64,000 nucleotides of DNA, taken from positions 12,215,634-12,279,633 of the forward strand of contig JALPQD010000016.1 in NCBI GenBank assembly GCA_023101885.1, written 5' to 3'. The position numbers and the translations under genes were made by a program. Below the pieces are notes generated by a model. The model had not been told where the DNA came from and searched no databases. It saw only the letters and a program-made list of their open reading frames with translations. Source of the DNA: Typhlomys cinereus (lineage: Eukaryota; Chordata; Mammalia; Rodentia; Platacanthomyidae). This document shows positions 36,619 to 48,600 of the stretch, in pieces; within the stretch, counting starts at the first letter, position 1, and each line of letters starts with the position of its first letter.

Positions 36619-37500
36619 TCTAATCTACTATCCACATATCCTGGCATGCCTTCCAGAGGAGAGGTCCTTTGAAGGCTGGTAGCCAATGATGGGTAAGGCT
36701 CCACATGAGGGTGGTGTCTGATTTAAACCAGGCACAGTCCATTATGCTGGACCCCCTCTGAGGTGAGGTCAACAAGGTCAGATCAAAGAACTCTGACTAT
36801 CGCTGGCTGTCAAGAAGGATGGATATGTAAGAGGAATGGACCAGGCCGCATGCAATTTCCCAAGCTAGAACTTGCTGCCATGCCTGGTGCTAATGTCAAC
36901 CTGCCTGATTGAGAGGACCAACCTTGACAGGACAACAGCAAAAGCTCACTCTGGTTCTTACTGGATGTTGGGCACACATATAGTTAATTGTAATGAAAAA
37001 CATGTTCCTTATTGAAGTCAAAAGGAGCTCAATCCTCCTCTGTGTATTTTAAAAATGTAGTCTCTGTTAAAACAATGACAACTATGTGGGCTCAGCCCCA
37101 TGGCTCTCTGGTGAAACATTATAGATTAGATAGATTTGGAAATACTGGGAGAATGGTTTTGTTAAGTGCCTTTATCCTTGAACAATGGGTTAGGTTCTTG
37201 AAAAAAAATGTCCTTCCTGAAGGTGATTTCTGCTGGAGAATACGTGTCTTTACCCCAGAATTTTCTGTAAATTTTCAGTAAATTTTCTGTAAATTTTCAG
37301 TAAATTTTCTGTAAATTTTCAGTAAATGGTTCCAGATTCACTCAGCCTAGAGAGTTGTGTGTTTCTGTTTTCCATTCAGCCAAAGCCTTGCCTCACCTGG
37401 TCCGGGGGAGCCCTGGTCTCAAGGCCACGACTCTGGCCTGCGGCAGATGGTGATTTTTATCAGCAACTATGCAGGTGAACTAAAAGATGAACTCTGAGCC
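36619..37500 (+). other. Probable further ERV-derived sequence with a 22-bp tandem repeat
   Basis: The sequence after the envelope-like frame ('ggtagccaatgatgggtaagg', 'aaaccaggcacagtcc', 'tgaggtgaggtcaacaaggtc') has the flavour of the region between env and the 3' LTR. 37380-37440 is GC-richer, as in a U5. I cannot place LTR borders. Confidence 0.3.
37260..37325. repeat. 22-bp tandem repeat, 3 perfect units
   Basis: Unit attttctgtaaattttcagtaa three times (37260-37281, 37282-37303, 37304-37325). Each unit is itself two near-identical 11-mers (attttctgtaa / attttcagtaa), giving six half-units. Confidence 0.93.
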
Positions 37501-40500
37501 CAAGTTCAGATGTTGCTGACCTTGGGCAATCCTTGGTGTGCAAGTAGCTATTTATTCATATTATTGCATTGAACTTACACTAAAATATAAATCCCATAAG
37601 ATAGATAATGTAATAAGTGTATTTCTCTTTTTGGGAACTTGGATATATGAAGATTCTGCTGTCAAAGTGAATGGATGTATGCTGTAACAAATAGAACTAA
37701 GAAAGCATTGATGCCCAAAGTCCTGAAGGCAGTTTTGAAGGCCTCGCAGACTTTCATTTGCATCTGAATTTGGAACAGGTAGAACTCACTTTGAGTCTTC
37801 ATTAACGCAACAACACTTGAGCAAATCATGTCATCCAAGAGACTGATGAGTTAGAAGAAGTAAGAAATAGTGTATGATTATTTCTATGCATCTTATTAAG
37901 TATAAACAGTCCAATATATATTTGAAAATTTGTCACACATAAATAATATAAAATATAGGATGTTACCCATAATATCTTATGTTAAAATGAATCTTCTATA
38001 CAAATCCATGAGATGCCTGCCTTTGAATAGCAGAGAAGTGCCCAGGGAAATGTGTAGTGAATTCTGCAGGCACAGGTTTCTATTGTCACAGTTTTGAGAG
38101 CTGCTAATACTGCAACATTTTAGAATGTCTTAAAAGATTTTTTAAAATTTATTTTTCATATGTAAGGGATTGACATTTCCCTCTTTTTTTTTCTTTGCTT
38201 TCTGCTTGCTACTGTGTCAGTATTTACCCAGCTCACTTATCGGTTTGAAGAAATCAGTTTACATATGCCCAGAAAGAACGCAGAGAGCCAGAACATTCCT
38301 GACAGAGAGGAAAATAAAATCCTACCTTTCCCCAGAAGTTCGAGAGCTTAACTACAGCTTACTAAAGGCTGAGAGCTACACTGCGCCAGAGCACATCTTG
38401 CCATTTGTCCCCCTGCCTAGGACTGCACTTCACTCCTGATAGGTACCTTACATGTAAAAACCCTCTATTCTCACTCTTGAGATCTGCAATGGGCCACACA
38501 GACATATTATGGGAATATTGGACTTCTTGGGGTGAGCTACATTTTTCTTTTCAACATAAAACAATTTGCTTTGGTATCAGAAAAATTAAGCTTTTAATCA
38601 CAGCTTTCACACATTTCTTTTCTTTTCTCTTCTTTTCTTTTTTTTTTTTTTGCTGGATGAACTCAAGAAGGCTGATTAACCACTCTGTACTGTGATTTCA
38701 TTATCTACCCTAAATTAGTATATTATTATATTTCTTGCAAGATTGTTATGAAGCCTTGCTGATAGATGTGAAGTGTCTAATGTAGAGCAAGTTAAAGAAT
38801 ATGGTTCTCAATTAATGGCAATTAGGATGAGACTATATTGATGATAATGAGAGGGAGGGAGGAGCGACGGGGAGGAAGGATGAGGAAGGTGGTGGGAGAA
38901 GGATGAGAGCTTTCCAAAGAAGTGCTGGGAGATGAACTTGCACTTTGATTAATCACTCTTATGAATTGGACTTCTGCCTTGATTTTAAAGAGCTATTTTT
39001 CACCAGGCATCTTGTCCTAAAAGCTAAAATATGGTACTTTCCACTTTCCCATGTTCCTTATTTCTCTCTGTTTTCAGGAAAAAGTTCTCAATCCCTACAT
39101 GTATGAAGCATTTGGAATATTTCTTCTTTCCCAAAAGTGTCTTCAAAAATACAAACACTGCCATCTATTATATAGTTTTTCAGGTCTCTTGCTTGGGAAG
39201 CTATTTCATTGTCACAATGAAGTCTTAAGCTATCCAATGTGTGTGTAAAGCTGGGGAACTCTTTGGAATGCAGCTTCTACTGAGATATTAGCATTTTTAT
39301 TGACCCTGATCTTTCTATGTCTGTTAACTGCTATTCTCCTATTTTATCACATGTCTTTTCTGGTCACTGAGAAAGACATATGTATGTTTCCACATATAAT
39401 TGTCTATAAAATAATTGTTTACTGTTTGTGTGAATCTGAAATGGAAGACAGATAAGACCCTCTAAAAATCAGTCATTAAGGTACAGTGTCTTGTTTGCAA
39501 AGGAAGTTCAGTACTATAGACAAAGCCCAGAGGTACAGCTCTTGAGAAGCACTTTTAAGTGCTCTTGCTGATCTAGTCTTCATGCTCTTTGTGAGTCTAT
39601 ACAGTGTTCGGTTATCACTGGGAAGACAAATCACTCTTCTCAAAAAGTTAAGTAAAAACTAATAAAAATGAGTTAAAAAGCATTTAATTCCAAACACATG
39701 TAAAGCCACAAAATAACCCAACAAACACCCAACAGTAGTTGCAGATGCCAAATTTGTCAAAAACAGAAAAAAAAGTTTTGGAAGTAAGAATGAGATAAGA
39801 GTGACCAATTTTATCCAATGAAGTTTATGAAGTTGTTAGGATTTCTCATCTATTTTTTTTTCTAATTTTGTTTGGTTTATTCTAGACCATTACTTTTCTG
39901 GTTTTGTTTTAGAATTCTTAGAAAGTAGAGGATATATAAATGTAAAAATCTTTATAATATTAACACTTGAACGTAATCAAGGTAAACTTTGCTTATATTT
40001 CACAAGTAGGTTTTTCTCTTTTCAATTTTAATAAGCAAAGTGTGATGCACAAAGATGGACTGCAATAAAAGCAAAACCGTGAAGCTCTTGAGGACTCCCC
40101 GTACTTTCATGGCCACGGCTAATGGGGCAGGCATGGTGAGCCAACAGGGAATTGATTATCCAATCCAGCACAGCATCCAGTCTAAACAGCTCAGTTTATG
40201 GTTCCCCATGTGATCACTTCAACTGTTATGGAAATTTCTGTGCCCCAAAGCACCATTTCAGTATATTACATAATTGTCCCGTCTGCTGAAGGAACCATCC
40301 TATTCCAACAACCCAAACCCTTGATACACAGAGCTCAGATTGGTGGGCAGATTTGTGGAGACCCTGAGGTAATCTAAGTAGGCATGCTAAGAATTAATAT
40401 CCCCCCAGAGTGGAGCAACACTTAGAAATGACGATTCTAGAAACCCTTTGGTAGCATGATCCATCCGTGGGCCAATAGTGAAGAAAATGATCTTAGCTCA

Positions 40501-41219
40501 AAGGCACCCGTGAGAAATTGTTGCTCAATATTTGGGGTGGGAAGGGGGCAGAAACCAGTCATCAGAGAGAGATGTGGTGAATGACTGTGTTCTCTTTGAT
40601 TGGATAACCACAGGCTCAGAGACAGTAGATACCACATTCATAGATCTCAAAATAAGTTCTTCTTCACAGCAAAGTATTCAGGCAGGCAGAGAAAGAAAGA
40701 GAGAGAGACAAACAGAGAGAGAATGTATTTTTGTGAAAGAGTGGGAGATGATTTTTGACTGTGTTACAGAATTCTCTAACCTCTTAAAATGACACAGTAA
40801 GAGGAAAACAGTAGGTCTCCTGCTGATCATAGACTTATCTCTGAGTCATTTTATCAGTATGATTTGTTCTTCCTTGCACACGTTGCTTTTCAGCAACACC
40901 CTCCCCCCAGGTTGACTGCAGGTAGGCATCACCCACTTACTGAACACAGTTTGAAGGTGACTCATTCATTTGGCTTATTTTAGGCTCTGCTGTTTTCATC
41001 TAGCTTTGGGGAGAATATATGGATGGATATGCAGTCTCTGTTGTGTTTGAAATTGCACAAATAATTAAGGCTCTCTTTTATGACTAAGTAGAATCCTGGG
41101 ATGTAAGTAGAAAACTCTTGAAATATTTGTCCACTATAATTGTATCATACAATCTCTTTTGTGTGGAATCATCTTTATGAAAATAGTACACAAGTCCTTG
41201 AAAAAAAGCATTCTGGGTA
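37501..41219. other. Unique non-coding stretch
   Basis: No exon recognised. A purine-rich patch (gagggagggaggagcgacggggagg) lies near 38850-38910, a T/C-rich run at 38617-38651, and a GA-rich run at 40688-40720. Frames of about 65-96 codons (such as 38170-38439 and 38405-38695) overlap each other and show no domain. 40080-40390 has more balanced composition but no family I can name. Confidence 0.45.
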
Positions 41220-41445
41220 TATGAGGTAAGACCTGGGTAAGGTGACTCAGCGCATGTCAAGTCTTTGCCTGCTATCCTTACGACCCAAGTCGGGTTTCTA
41301 GCTCCCATGTAAATGTGAAGGGGAAGATCAATTTCAAAAGAGCTGTCCTCTGACTTCCATGCCTACACATGGAATGTGTGTTCCCACAGTCAGCCCTGCA
41401 ACCCCATATACACACTCAAAAGTACCAAAAAAATAAAAAAAGAAA
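41220..41445 (+). repeat. B2/B4-like SINE, old copy, plus strand
   Basis: 'acctgggtaaggtgactcagc' head, 'tttgcctgctatccttacgacccaag', 'ctcccatgtaaatgtgaagg', 'agctgtcctctgacttccatgcctacacatgg', and an A-rich end 'accaaaaaaataaaaaaag' near 41425-41443. This is a standard rodent SINE order (head, 'ctctgacttcca', A-tail). Confidence 0.65.
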
Positions 41446-41836
41446 TGGAGTTACAATGAAATCAAGATATTATTCTCTGTATTAACTGTATAAGTACTTT
41501 CTTTAATGATGAAAAGTATTAGCAGTACTCTTCAAGTTTAACAGGGGCCGAGGGCTTTAATATTGAACTCTTTTAATGGTTATTACATTTTTCATTGCCC
41601 CTGACATACAGCCTAAAGATCTAGGTTCATTGTGGAGTAACACTTGACAGCATTCTTTAGTAATATATGAAATGGTATATACAACAGTTCTACTACTTTA
41701 GAAAGTTTGACATTTGCCCCAGGGTAGGCTTCTCATCAATTCTCTGAAAGCTGAACTGACTGCCTTTGCCACAGAACATAGTTTATACTTGAAAGGTGGA
41801 TCAAGTAACTGTGAAGTTAAAACAAAATGATGTTTG
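41446..41836. other. Unique non-coding stretch
   Basis: Nothing assignable between two old SINE copies. Confidence 0.35.
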
Positions 41837-41950
41837 GAGCTGAAGAGATGGCTCAGTAGTTAAAGTGGTTGCCTGTCAAGTGTTAGGATTAGAGTTCAGA
41901 TCCCAAGATCCCTTGTAACTATGAGGTAGAAATAATGGACTGTCTAGAAT
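41837..41950 (+). repeat. tRNA-SINE head fragment, plus strand
   Basis: 'ggagctgaagagatggctcagtagttaaag' followed by 'gttcagatcccaagatccc' and 'gaggtagaaataatgg', then the match stops. It is a 3'-truncated copy of the older local SINE subfamily. Confidence 0.65.
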
Positions 41951-42959
41951 TAAACCTCTGAATACAGTATATTTCCAAAGGACTCATACCTAGTGTTGCC
42001 AACCATACAATGTTAAAAGAGCCATTGAAAATTCAATACACCTTAGTGGACTTTAAGAAAACAAAGGGAAATTATTTTCTGATCATATGGAACTGATCTA
42101 TGGGAAAGCCCAGCCCATAACCAATGTTATTATACTCTAGATAATTTTCAAAAATTGAGATCATCTGATACATAGGACAAACCTTGTCCAATTAGAATTC
42201 AAAGAAATTTATTATTAACATTGCTGCTATCAAAGTTTCTCTACAACAGTTGCTGGTGAAATAAGCAAAGTAAATAAATAACACATTTACACCAGTCTCT
42301 CTGAAGGCATAGATATGAATATGGCAGCACAGCTTCCACAGTTTCTACAGTATGAAAATTACACCTAAAGGTACATATCTGGTTATGTTCTGTAGCCTGT
42401 TATTTTAAGAAGCCTAAGCTGATGTCATTTTCTGTACACATGCCATTGTGAATATAAAATTTGTTTCTTAACAAATAAATTGATCTGTGATGTGTTCTGT
42501 TATATGCTTGTTGTTAGCATACAGATGATACCAGAAAGAGAAATTCTTTAAAATTATTCATCAATGTTTGATAAGCATCATCATGCATATATAAGATATG
42601 CATATACCATAATGTTAATTTTTTTCAGAGTGAATATTCTTATGCAATCAAATAGAGTGTAGCTTTTTACATCATATTTTAGAATACATTATAAATAAAT
42701 TATTTACTGAATTTATTGATCAAACATGTTTTTAAACACAGAAAACAAGAATGAAGTTATTCTCTGTCGTAAAGAAGAGTAGTATTAAGATGGAGAGAGA
42801 GAGAACAAGAATAAGTGAGCGAAAGAGAAAGAGATTATAGTGTGCTTTAGTTTTGAAATCTCATGTCAAATCCAAGAGTTTTTGATTTGCAGTTTGGTTT
42901 CTGATTAAGAATCTGAAAGCCTTTTACAGAATATCACCAAGAGCTTGGCATATGACTGT
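41951..42959. other. Unique non-coding stretch
   Basis: AT-rich. A GA-rich run (gagagagagagaac) lies near 42793-42806. Nothing else is seen. Confidence 0.4.
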
Positions 42960-43330
42960 TTACTGGTTACATGTTTTTGTAACAAAACACCAAAGCAAAG
43001 AAGGAAGATTTTGTTTTCATGCATGCCTTTAAACACTTCATCATGGTGGAAAAGGCATAGTGGTTAAAACACAGTATCAAGAAGCCAAAGTAGCTGTTCA
43101 CAAGTTATCCTCAGTAAGGAAGCCAGGATATAAATTCTGTTGTTGAGCTCACTTTTACCTTTTTCTTCAGTCCAGAACCAAACTCCATATATGGTATTAC
43201 CCACATCCAGGGTATTTTTATTCTTCATTTAAAACTTTGTGGGAAGTATATCATAGACACACCCAGAAGTATATTTCCATGATGATTTCAAGTCTAGTGA
43301 AATTGACAATGAGTGTTAACAATCACACTT
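42960..43330 (+). repeat. Old interspersed repeat, family not named (copy C)
   Basis: 'gtttttgtaacaaaacaccaaagc', 'gaagattttgttttcatgc', 'atcatggtggaaaaggcat' and an ending of the kind 'caagtctagtgaaattgacaatgagtg...aatcaca' parallel the repeat at 14660-15035 and, in part, 23232-23560. Confidence 0.5.
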
Positions 43331-43489
43331 ATATACTTATTTTCTTCAAAGACAGGTAGCACCAACATGAAGGATTCAGGCTTCATGAATGCTTCTACAA
43401 TGTTCCTACATGATTTTGAAACATAAGCATCAACCATACGGAACAAAAAAAATCATTAATATCCTTAAACCTTTCTTTTTTTTCTTTTT

Positions 43490-44144
43490 TTTCTTAATAC
43501 ATTTTTTATTATTATTTCAGCTCATACAAACTTAATAGGTACACCAGTTCCTCCCTCCTCCTCCCCCCGTACCCCCTACTCCCCCTACCCTCCCCCTTCT
43601 TCCACATCCCCCAGTGCCTCCCGTCCATATTCCCAGAGAGTCCTTTCTTGTGCATGCCTGATTTTCCTCTGGGCCCTCCTCTCCGATGACATACAAGGAC
43701 CCAGTGGCCTTTCCCTGAACCCTTTCCCGTGTTCCCCTTAGGTACAGGAACACTACTGTGGCTGCCAATCCCTTGCCTCCAAGGATCTTGGTGCATTTAG
43801 CAGATGCTAGACTTGGTGAGGTCAATAGTGTGTTGGACAATGCGCAGGGCATGTAAAGTCCAATTATGATTGCTTCAGCCCTAACTTGTATGGAGTATCT
43901 TACATATCATTGGTCCTCCCATCCTTTTGCTCTTACACTCTTACCGCCCCCTCTTCCGCAAATTTCCCTGAGCTTCAGGATGGGGAGAGATTAAGCTGGC
44001 CTAGTTCTAGGTGGTTGATATAGAGTCTCTGAAGTTCTGGTTTGTTGATTTTCTTTTGCAGTTTTGCTGCTCCCTCAATGCCCTTCACTCCATCCTGGTG
44101 GGCATTGTATGTTATCCCCTGGCCAGAGACAAAAAGCTGTTAAA
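43490..44144 (-). mobile_element. 3'-terminal part of the outer L1 3' UTR
   Basis: Antisense of the L1 3' UTR. It contains a C-rich plus strand at 43548-43620 (the polypurine tract in sense orientation) and then matches 49926-50530 of the inner L1 in reverse complement. It ends inside the TSD of the inner element. Minus-strand frames of about 94-106 codons here are translations of the 3' UTR and not genes. Confidence 0.9.
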
Positions 44145-44490
44145 GGTCCCTTTTTTTCACCCCACCGCGCTCCGCAGGTCGGGACGCGTACGCGAGATCC
44201 AGCCGGGCCTCACCGCGCTCTAGGACCCCAGGTCAGCCCACAGGGACCCGGCTCCGACTCCCACCATCCAGCCGGAGCCCCGCGGGGGCCGAGGGACGAG
44301 GAGGACCTCCCCCTGCGCCCGGGCCCCGCCCCAGCTGCCATCGGGTTAAATAGCTCCACGCCAACGTGCCCATCCTCCCTTTTCACCCCACCCCGCTCCT
44401 CCGGTCTGGACATGCGCGCGGTCCACCCGGGCCTCACCCCGCGCCCTAGGTAAGTCTCCGTTCGGCCCCGCCCACCAGTACCCCAGGCCA
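44145..44490 (+). promoter_or_regulatory. L1 5' UTR promoter monomers (inner L1)
   Basis: GC- and CpG-rich block in an AT-rich setting. The phrase tttcaccccaccgcgctcc (44155) recurs as tttcaccccaccccgctcc (44381), giving a monomer period of 226 bp; the second unit is partial before the ORF1 leader. A TATA-like ttaaatagctcc lies near 44345. A strong splice-donor match (ccctag/gtaagtc) sits at 44445-44455. Rodent L1s commonly use such tandem monomers as RNA polymerase II promoters. The block is plausibly a CpG island if unmethylated. Confidence 0.82.
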
Positions 44491-44532
44491 AATAATCCAG
44501 TTTAGTGAAATTGAGAGATCTTAAGAGTTAAA

Positions 44533-45603
44533 ATGACAATGCCAAAGTCAAAGTGCAAATCCATGAGAAGCAACACTCAAGTAAACAAATTTCCCACTGA
44601 AGGAATTAATCCCATAATGTTAGACTCCAACAAGAACAAACCTGCGGAAAAAGACCAAGAAAGCCTGACCCAGGATAACGACTTTCAAAATATGATCATT
44701 ACCATGTTCAATACTATGAAAGAGGAAATCCGGGAGGAATTACATAATCGAATCAATCGCTTTGAAGAGGAACACAACAGACATCTGGAGGAGGTGAGAA
44801 AAACAGTGCAAGAAACAAAAAGTGGCATAGAGCAGTTAAAACAAACTCAAGCAGAGTTTAAAACTAAGCTAAAAGACAAGTTATCTTCAACCCAGAACGC
44901 CACAGAGAGTCTTATCAACAGAACTAATGAACCAGAAAACAGAATTTCAGACCTTGAAGATAAAGTGGGAGTACTAACCAGCTCAATGGAAGAGGTTGTT
45001 AAAGCCAAAAAGATACTTGAGAGAAATATCCAAGAGATATGGGACACCCTGAAGAAGCCTAACATGCGTATTCATGGAATACCGGAGCAAGAATCTCAAA
45101 ATACCACCCCTGAGGAAATTTTTCAAACGATCATCAAGGAAAACTTTCCTCATCTAAAAAAAGAGAGGCCCATTCATATACAAGAGGCATTCCGCACCCC
45201 AAACAGATACGACCAAAATAGAAGCACACCAAGGCAAATAATAGTTAAAACACTCCACATTCAAGATAAAGAACTGGTGCTGAGAGCTTCAAGGGAGAAA
45301 AAACAAGTCACTTTTAAAGGCAAACCTATTAAAATAACAAATGACTTCTCAGTCGAAACAGTAAAAGCAAGAAGAGCTTGGAGAGACATACTTCAAGTAT
45401 TGAATGAGCAAAAATGTCAACCCAGGCTGATTTACCCTGCAAAACTATCAGTCATGATGGAGGGAGAAAGAAAAATTTTCCAGCACAAAGACAACTTAAA
45501 GGGATACATGGCCACCAAACCAGGCCTTCAAAAAATGCTAGAAATGATACTCAAGCGTGAAGAAAAAAACAGGCATATCCAGGAGAACAGAAGGCAAATA
45601 TAA
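44533..45603 (+). CDS. L1 ORF1 protein, intact (inner L1)
   Basis: 356 codons without interruption, close to the usual 340-370 residues of mammalian L1 ORF1p. ORF1p is an RNA-binding chaperone that trimerises and coats L1 RNA in the cytoplasmic ribonucleoprotein. Residues about 45-165 are charged and heptad-rich (IREELHNRINRFEEEHNRH), as in the coiled-coil trimer stalk. The RRM begins near residue 177 (NMRIHGIPE, with the TTPEE stretch after it). The C-terminal domain covers about 235-337 (QIIVKTLHIQDKELVLRASR, LSVMMEGERKIFQHK). Start: the ATG at 44533; a second in-frame ATG at 44539 corresponds to the start in the other copy, so M3 may be the real one. ORF2 starts 50 bp downstream. It is coding-competent by sequence; expression is unknown. 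Confidence 0.95.
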   Translation: MTMPKSKCKSMRSNTQVNKFPTEGINPIMLDSNKNKPAEKDQESLTQDNDFQNMIITMFNTMKEEIREELHNRINRFEEEHNRHLEEVRKTVQETKSGIEQLKQTQAEFKTKLKDKLSSTQNATESLINRTNEPENRISDLEDKVGVLTSSMEEVVKAKKILERNIQEIWDTLKKPNMRIHGIPEQESQNTTPEEIFQTIIKENFPHLKKERPIHIQEAFRTPNRYDQNRSTPRQIIVKTLHIQDKELVLRASREKKQVTFKGKPIKITNDFSVETVKARRAWRDILQVLNEQKCQPRLIYPAKLSVMMEGERKIFQHKDNLKGYMATKPGLQKMLEMILKREEKNRHIQENRRQI

Positions 45604-45653
45604 CACCATTAAAAGCAAAGCAATATACTTATAAAAGCTACTACACATAATAA

Positions 45654-48600
45654 ATGTCTGGAATTAACAATAGTTTCTCCATTATAACACTAAATGTTAA
45701 TGGACTTAATTCACCGATCAAGAGACACAGATTACAAACTTGGATTAAAAATCACAATCCATCAATCTGTTGCCTGCAGGAAACCCATCTCACCACAAAA
45801 GATAGGCATGCTCTAAAAATAAAAGGCTGGTCAACAATTCTACAAGCAAATGGAAGCAGAAAACAGGCAGGGGTAGCCATTATGACATCAGACAAAGTGG
45901 ATTTCAAACCAAAAAAAATTATAAGAGACACGGATGGATACTTCATTTTAGTCACAGGTACAATTCACCAGGAAGATTTCACAATACTGAACATATATGC
46001 ACCCAATACGGGCCCCTCCACATTCATTAAGAAAACCCTACAGCGTCTAAAGCAAGAAATCAACCCCCAAACGATAATTCTTGGGGACTTCAACACCGCC
46101 CTCTCTACATGGGATAGATCAACAGGTCAAAAGCTTAACAGAGACACTTTGGAACTCAATCAAACCCTGAAAGAAATGGACCTCACTGATCTCTATCGAA
46201 CTTTTCACCCACGCACCAAAGAATACACATTTTTCTCAGCAGCACACGGAACTTTCTCCAAAATAGATCACATATTGGGCCACAAAATGAATCTACACAT
46301 ATACAAGAAAGTTGAAATTCTAACCTGTGCCCTATCAGACTACCACGGCCTAAAGCTGGACATCCACAACACATCAAACAAGAGAAAATACACTAACTCC
46401 TGGAAACTTAACACTATGATGCTGAATGAGAACTGGATTCAGGAAGAAATTAAAAAGGAAATTCAAGATTTCCTGAAAGTGAATGATAACGAAAATACAA
46501 CTTACCAAAATCTCTGGGACACAATGAAAGCTGTTCTAAGAGGTAAGTTCATAGCTCTTAATGCCCACGTCAAAAAAACATGATAATGAAAATACAACTT
46601 ACCAAAATCTCTGGGACACAATGAAAGCTGTTCTAAGAGGTAAGTTCATAGCTCTTAATGCCCACGTCAAAAAAATGTAAACATCCGAAATAAACAACTT
46701 AACAATGCAGCTTAAAGCTTTAGAGAAACTAGAGCAATCTGATCCCAAAAGCAGTAGAAGAGATTAGCAAAATAAGGGGAGAAATATCTGAAATCGAGAC
46801 TAAGAAAACGATAGAAAAAATCAACCAATCAAAAAGCTGGTTCTTTGAAAAAATCAACAAGATTGATACACCCCTAGCTTAACTAACCAAAAGCAAGAGA
46901 GAGAAAACCCAAATTAAAAAAATTAGAAATGAACATGGAGTTATCACTACTGATACCCAAGAAATCCAGAGAATTATAACGTCATATTTCAAAAACTTAT
47001 ACTCTGTGAAGTTTGACAACACAAAAGAGATGGATGAATTTCTAAGTAAACACAACTTACCTAAATTGAATCAGGAAGTTGTGAATTATTTAAATAGTCC
47101 TATAACATATAAGGAAATTGAGGAAGTAATCTCAAATCTTCCCACCAAAAAATGTCCTGGACCAGATGGATTCAGCACAGAGTTCTACCAGACATTTAAG
47201 TAGTTAATAACACCAATACTCCTTAAACTGTTCCATCAAATAGCAAAGGAAGGAACACTACCAAATTCCTTCTATGAAGCTAATATCGTTTTAATCCCAA
47301 AACCTAATAAAGATTCACTTAAAAAAGAAAACTATAGGCCGATCTCCCTGATGAACACAGATGCAAAGATTCTCAACAAAGTCTTAGCAAATCGGATTCA
47401 AAAACATATCAAAAAGATCATTCACGGGGACCAAGTACGCTTCATCCCTGGCACACAAGGTTGGTTCAACATACACAAATCAATAAATGTAATTCATCAT
47501 GTAAACCAGTCCAAAGTCCAAGACCACATGATACTCTGGATAGATGCAGAAAAAGCTTTTGACAAGATCCAACAGCCTTTTATGATCAAAACGCTAGAGA
47601 CAGTAGGAATGGAAGGAACCTTTATCAACATAATAAAAGCTGTATACAACAAGCCCACAGCAAGGATTATGCTCAATGGGGAACAATTGGAAGCATACCC
47701 ATTTCGATCAGGAACTAGACAAGGCTGTCCGCTCTCACCACTTCTATTCAATATTGTACTTGAAGTCTTAGCTGAAGCCATAAGACAAGAAAGGGACATA
47801 AGAGGGATTCAAATCGGCAAGGAAGAAATCAAGCTATCCCTATTTGCAGATGACATGATCTTATACCTGAGGGATCCCAAAAACTCCACCAGGAAGCTCC
47901 TGGAACTAATTGAGAAGTTCAGCAGGGTGGCAGGATACAAAATAAATGTGCAAAAATCAGAGGCCTTCCTATATGCCCAGAATGAAAGAAGTGAAAAAGC
48001 CTTGAGAGAAAACATGCCATTTACTATAACCCCTAAAAAATGAAATACCTTGGTATAAACCTAACTAAGGAGGTAAAAGACCTTTACAATGAAAACTTTA
48101 AAACCCTAAAGAAAGAAATTGCAGAAGACACCAGAAGGTGGAAAGACCCCCCTTGTTCCTGGATTGGCAGAATCAACATTGTAAAAATGACCATCCTACC
48201 AAAGGCAATATACAGATTCAATGCTATACCAATCAAAATCCCAAAGCAATTCTTCAAAGAAGTTGACCAAATAATCTCAAAGTTCATATGGAGGCACAAA
48301 AGACCCAGGATAGCAAAAATAATCCTGAGTAACAAAAACACAGCTGGAGGTATTACCATACCAAACCTAAGTCTATACTACAAATCCATAGTTATAAAGA
48401 CAGCCTGGTACTGGCTCCAAAATAGACACACAGATCAATGGATAAGGATTGAAGACCCAGATATAAGCCCACAAAGTTACAGCCATTTGGTCTTTGACAA
48501 AGGGGCTCAAAGAATCCAATGGAAAAAGAACAGCATCTTCAACAAATGGTGCTGGCAAAACTGGATCTCCACATGCAGAAGATTAAAGCTGGACCCGTAC

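Noticed and set aside
38170..38695. Two overlapping frames of 89 and 96 codons
   Set aside because: Different frames of the same unique DNA, no domain, no consistent codon bias; not supported as an exon.
44064..44491. Frames of 93-129 codons rich in Pro, Arg and Gly
   Set aside because: They are translations of the GC-rich L1 5' UTR monomers.
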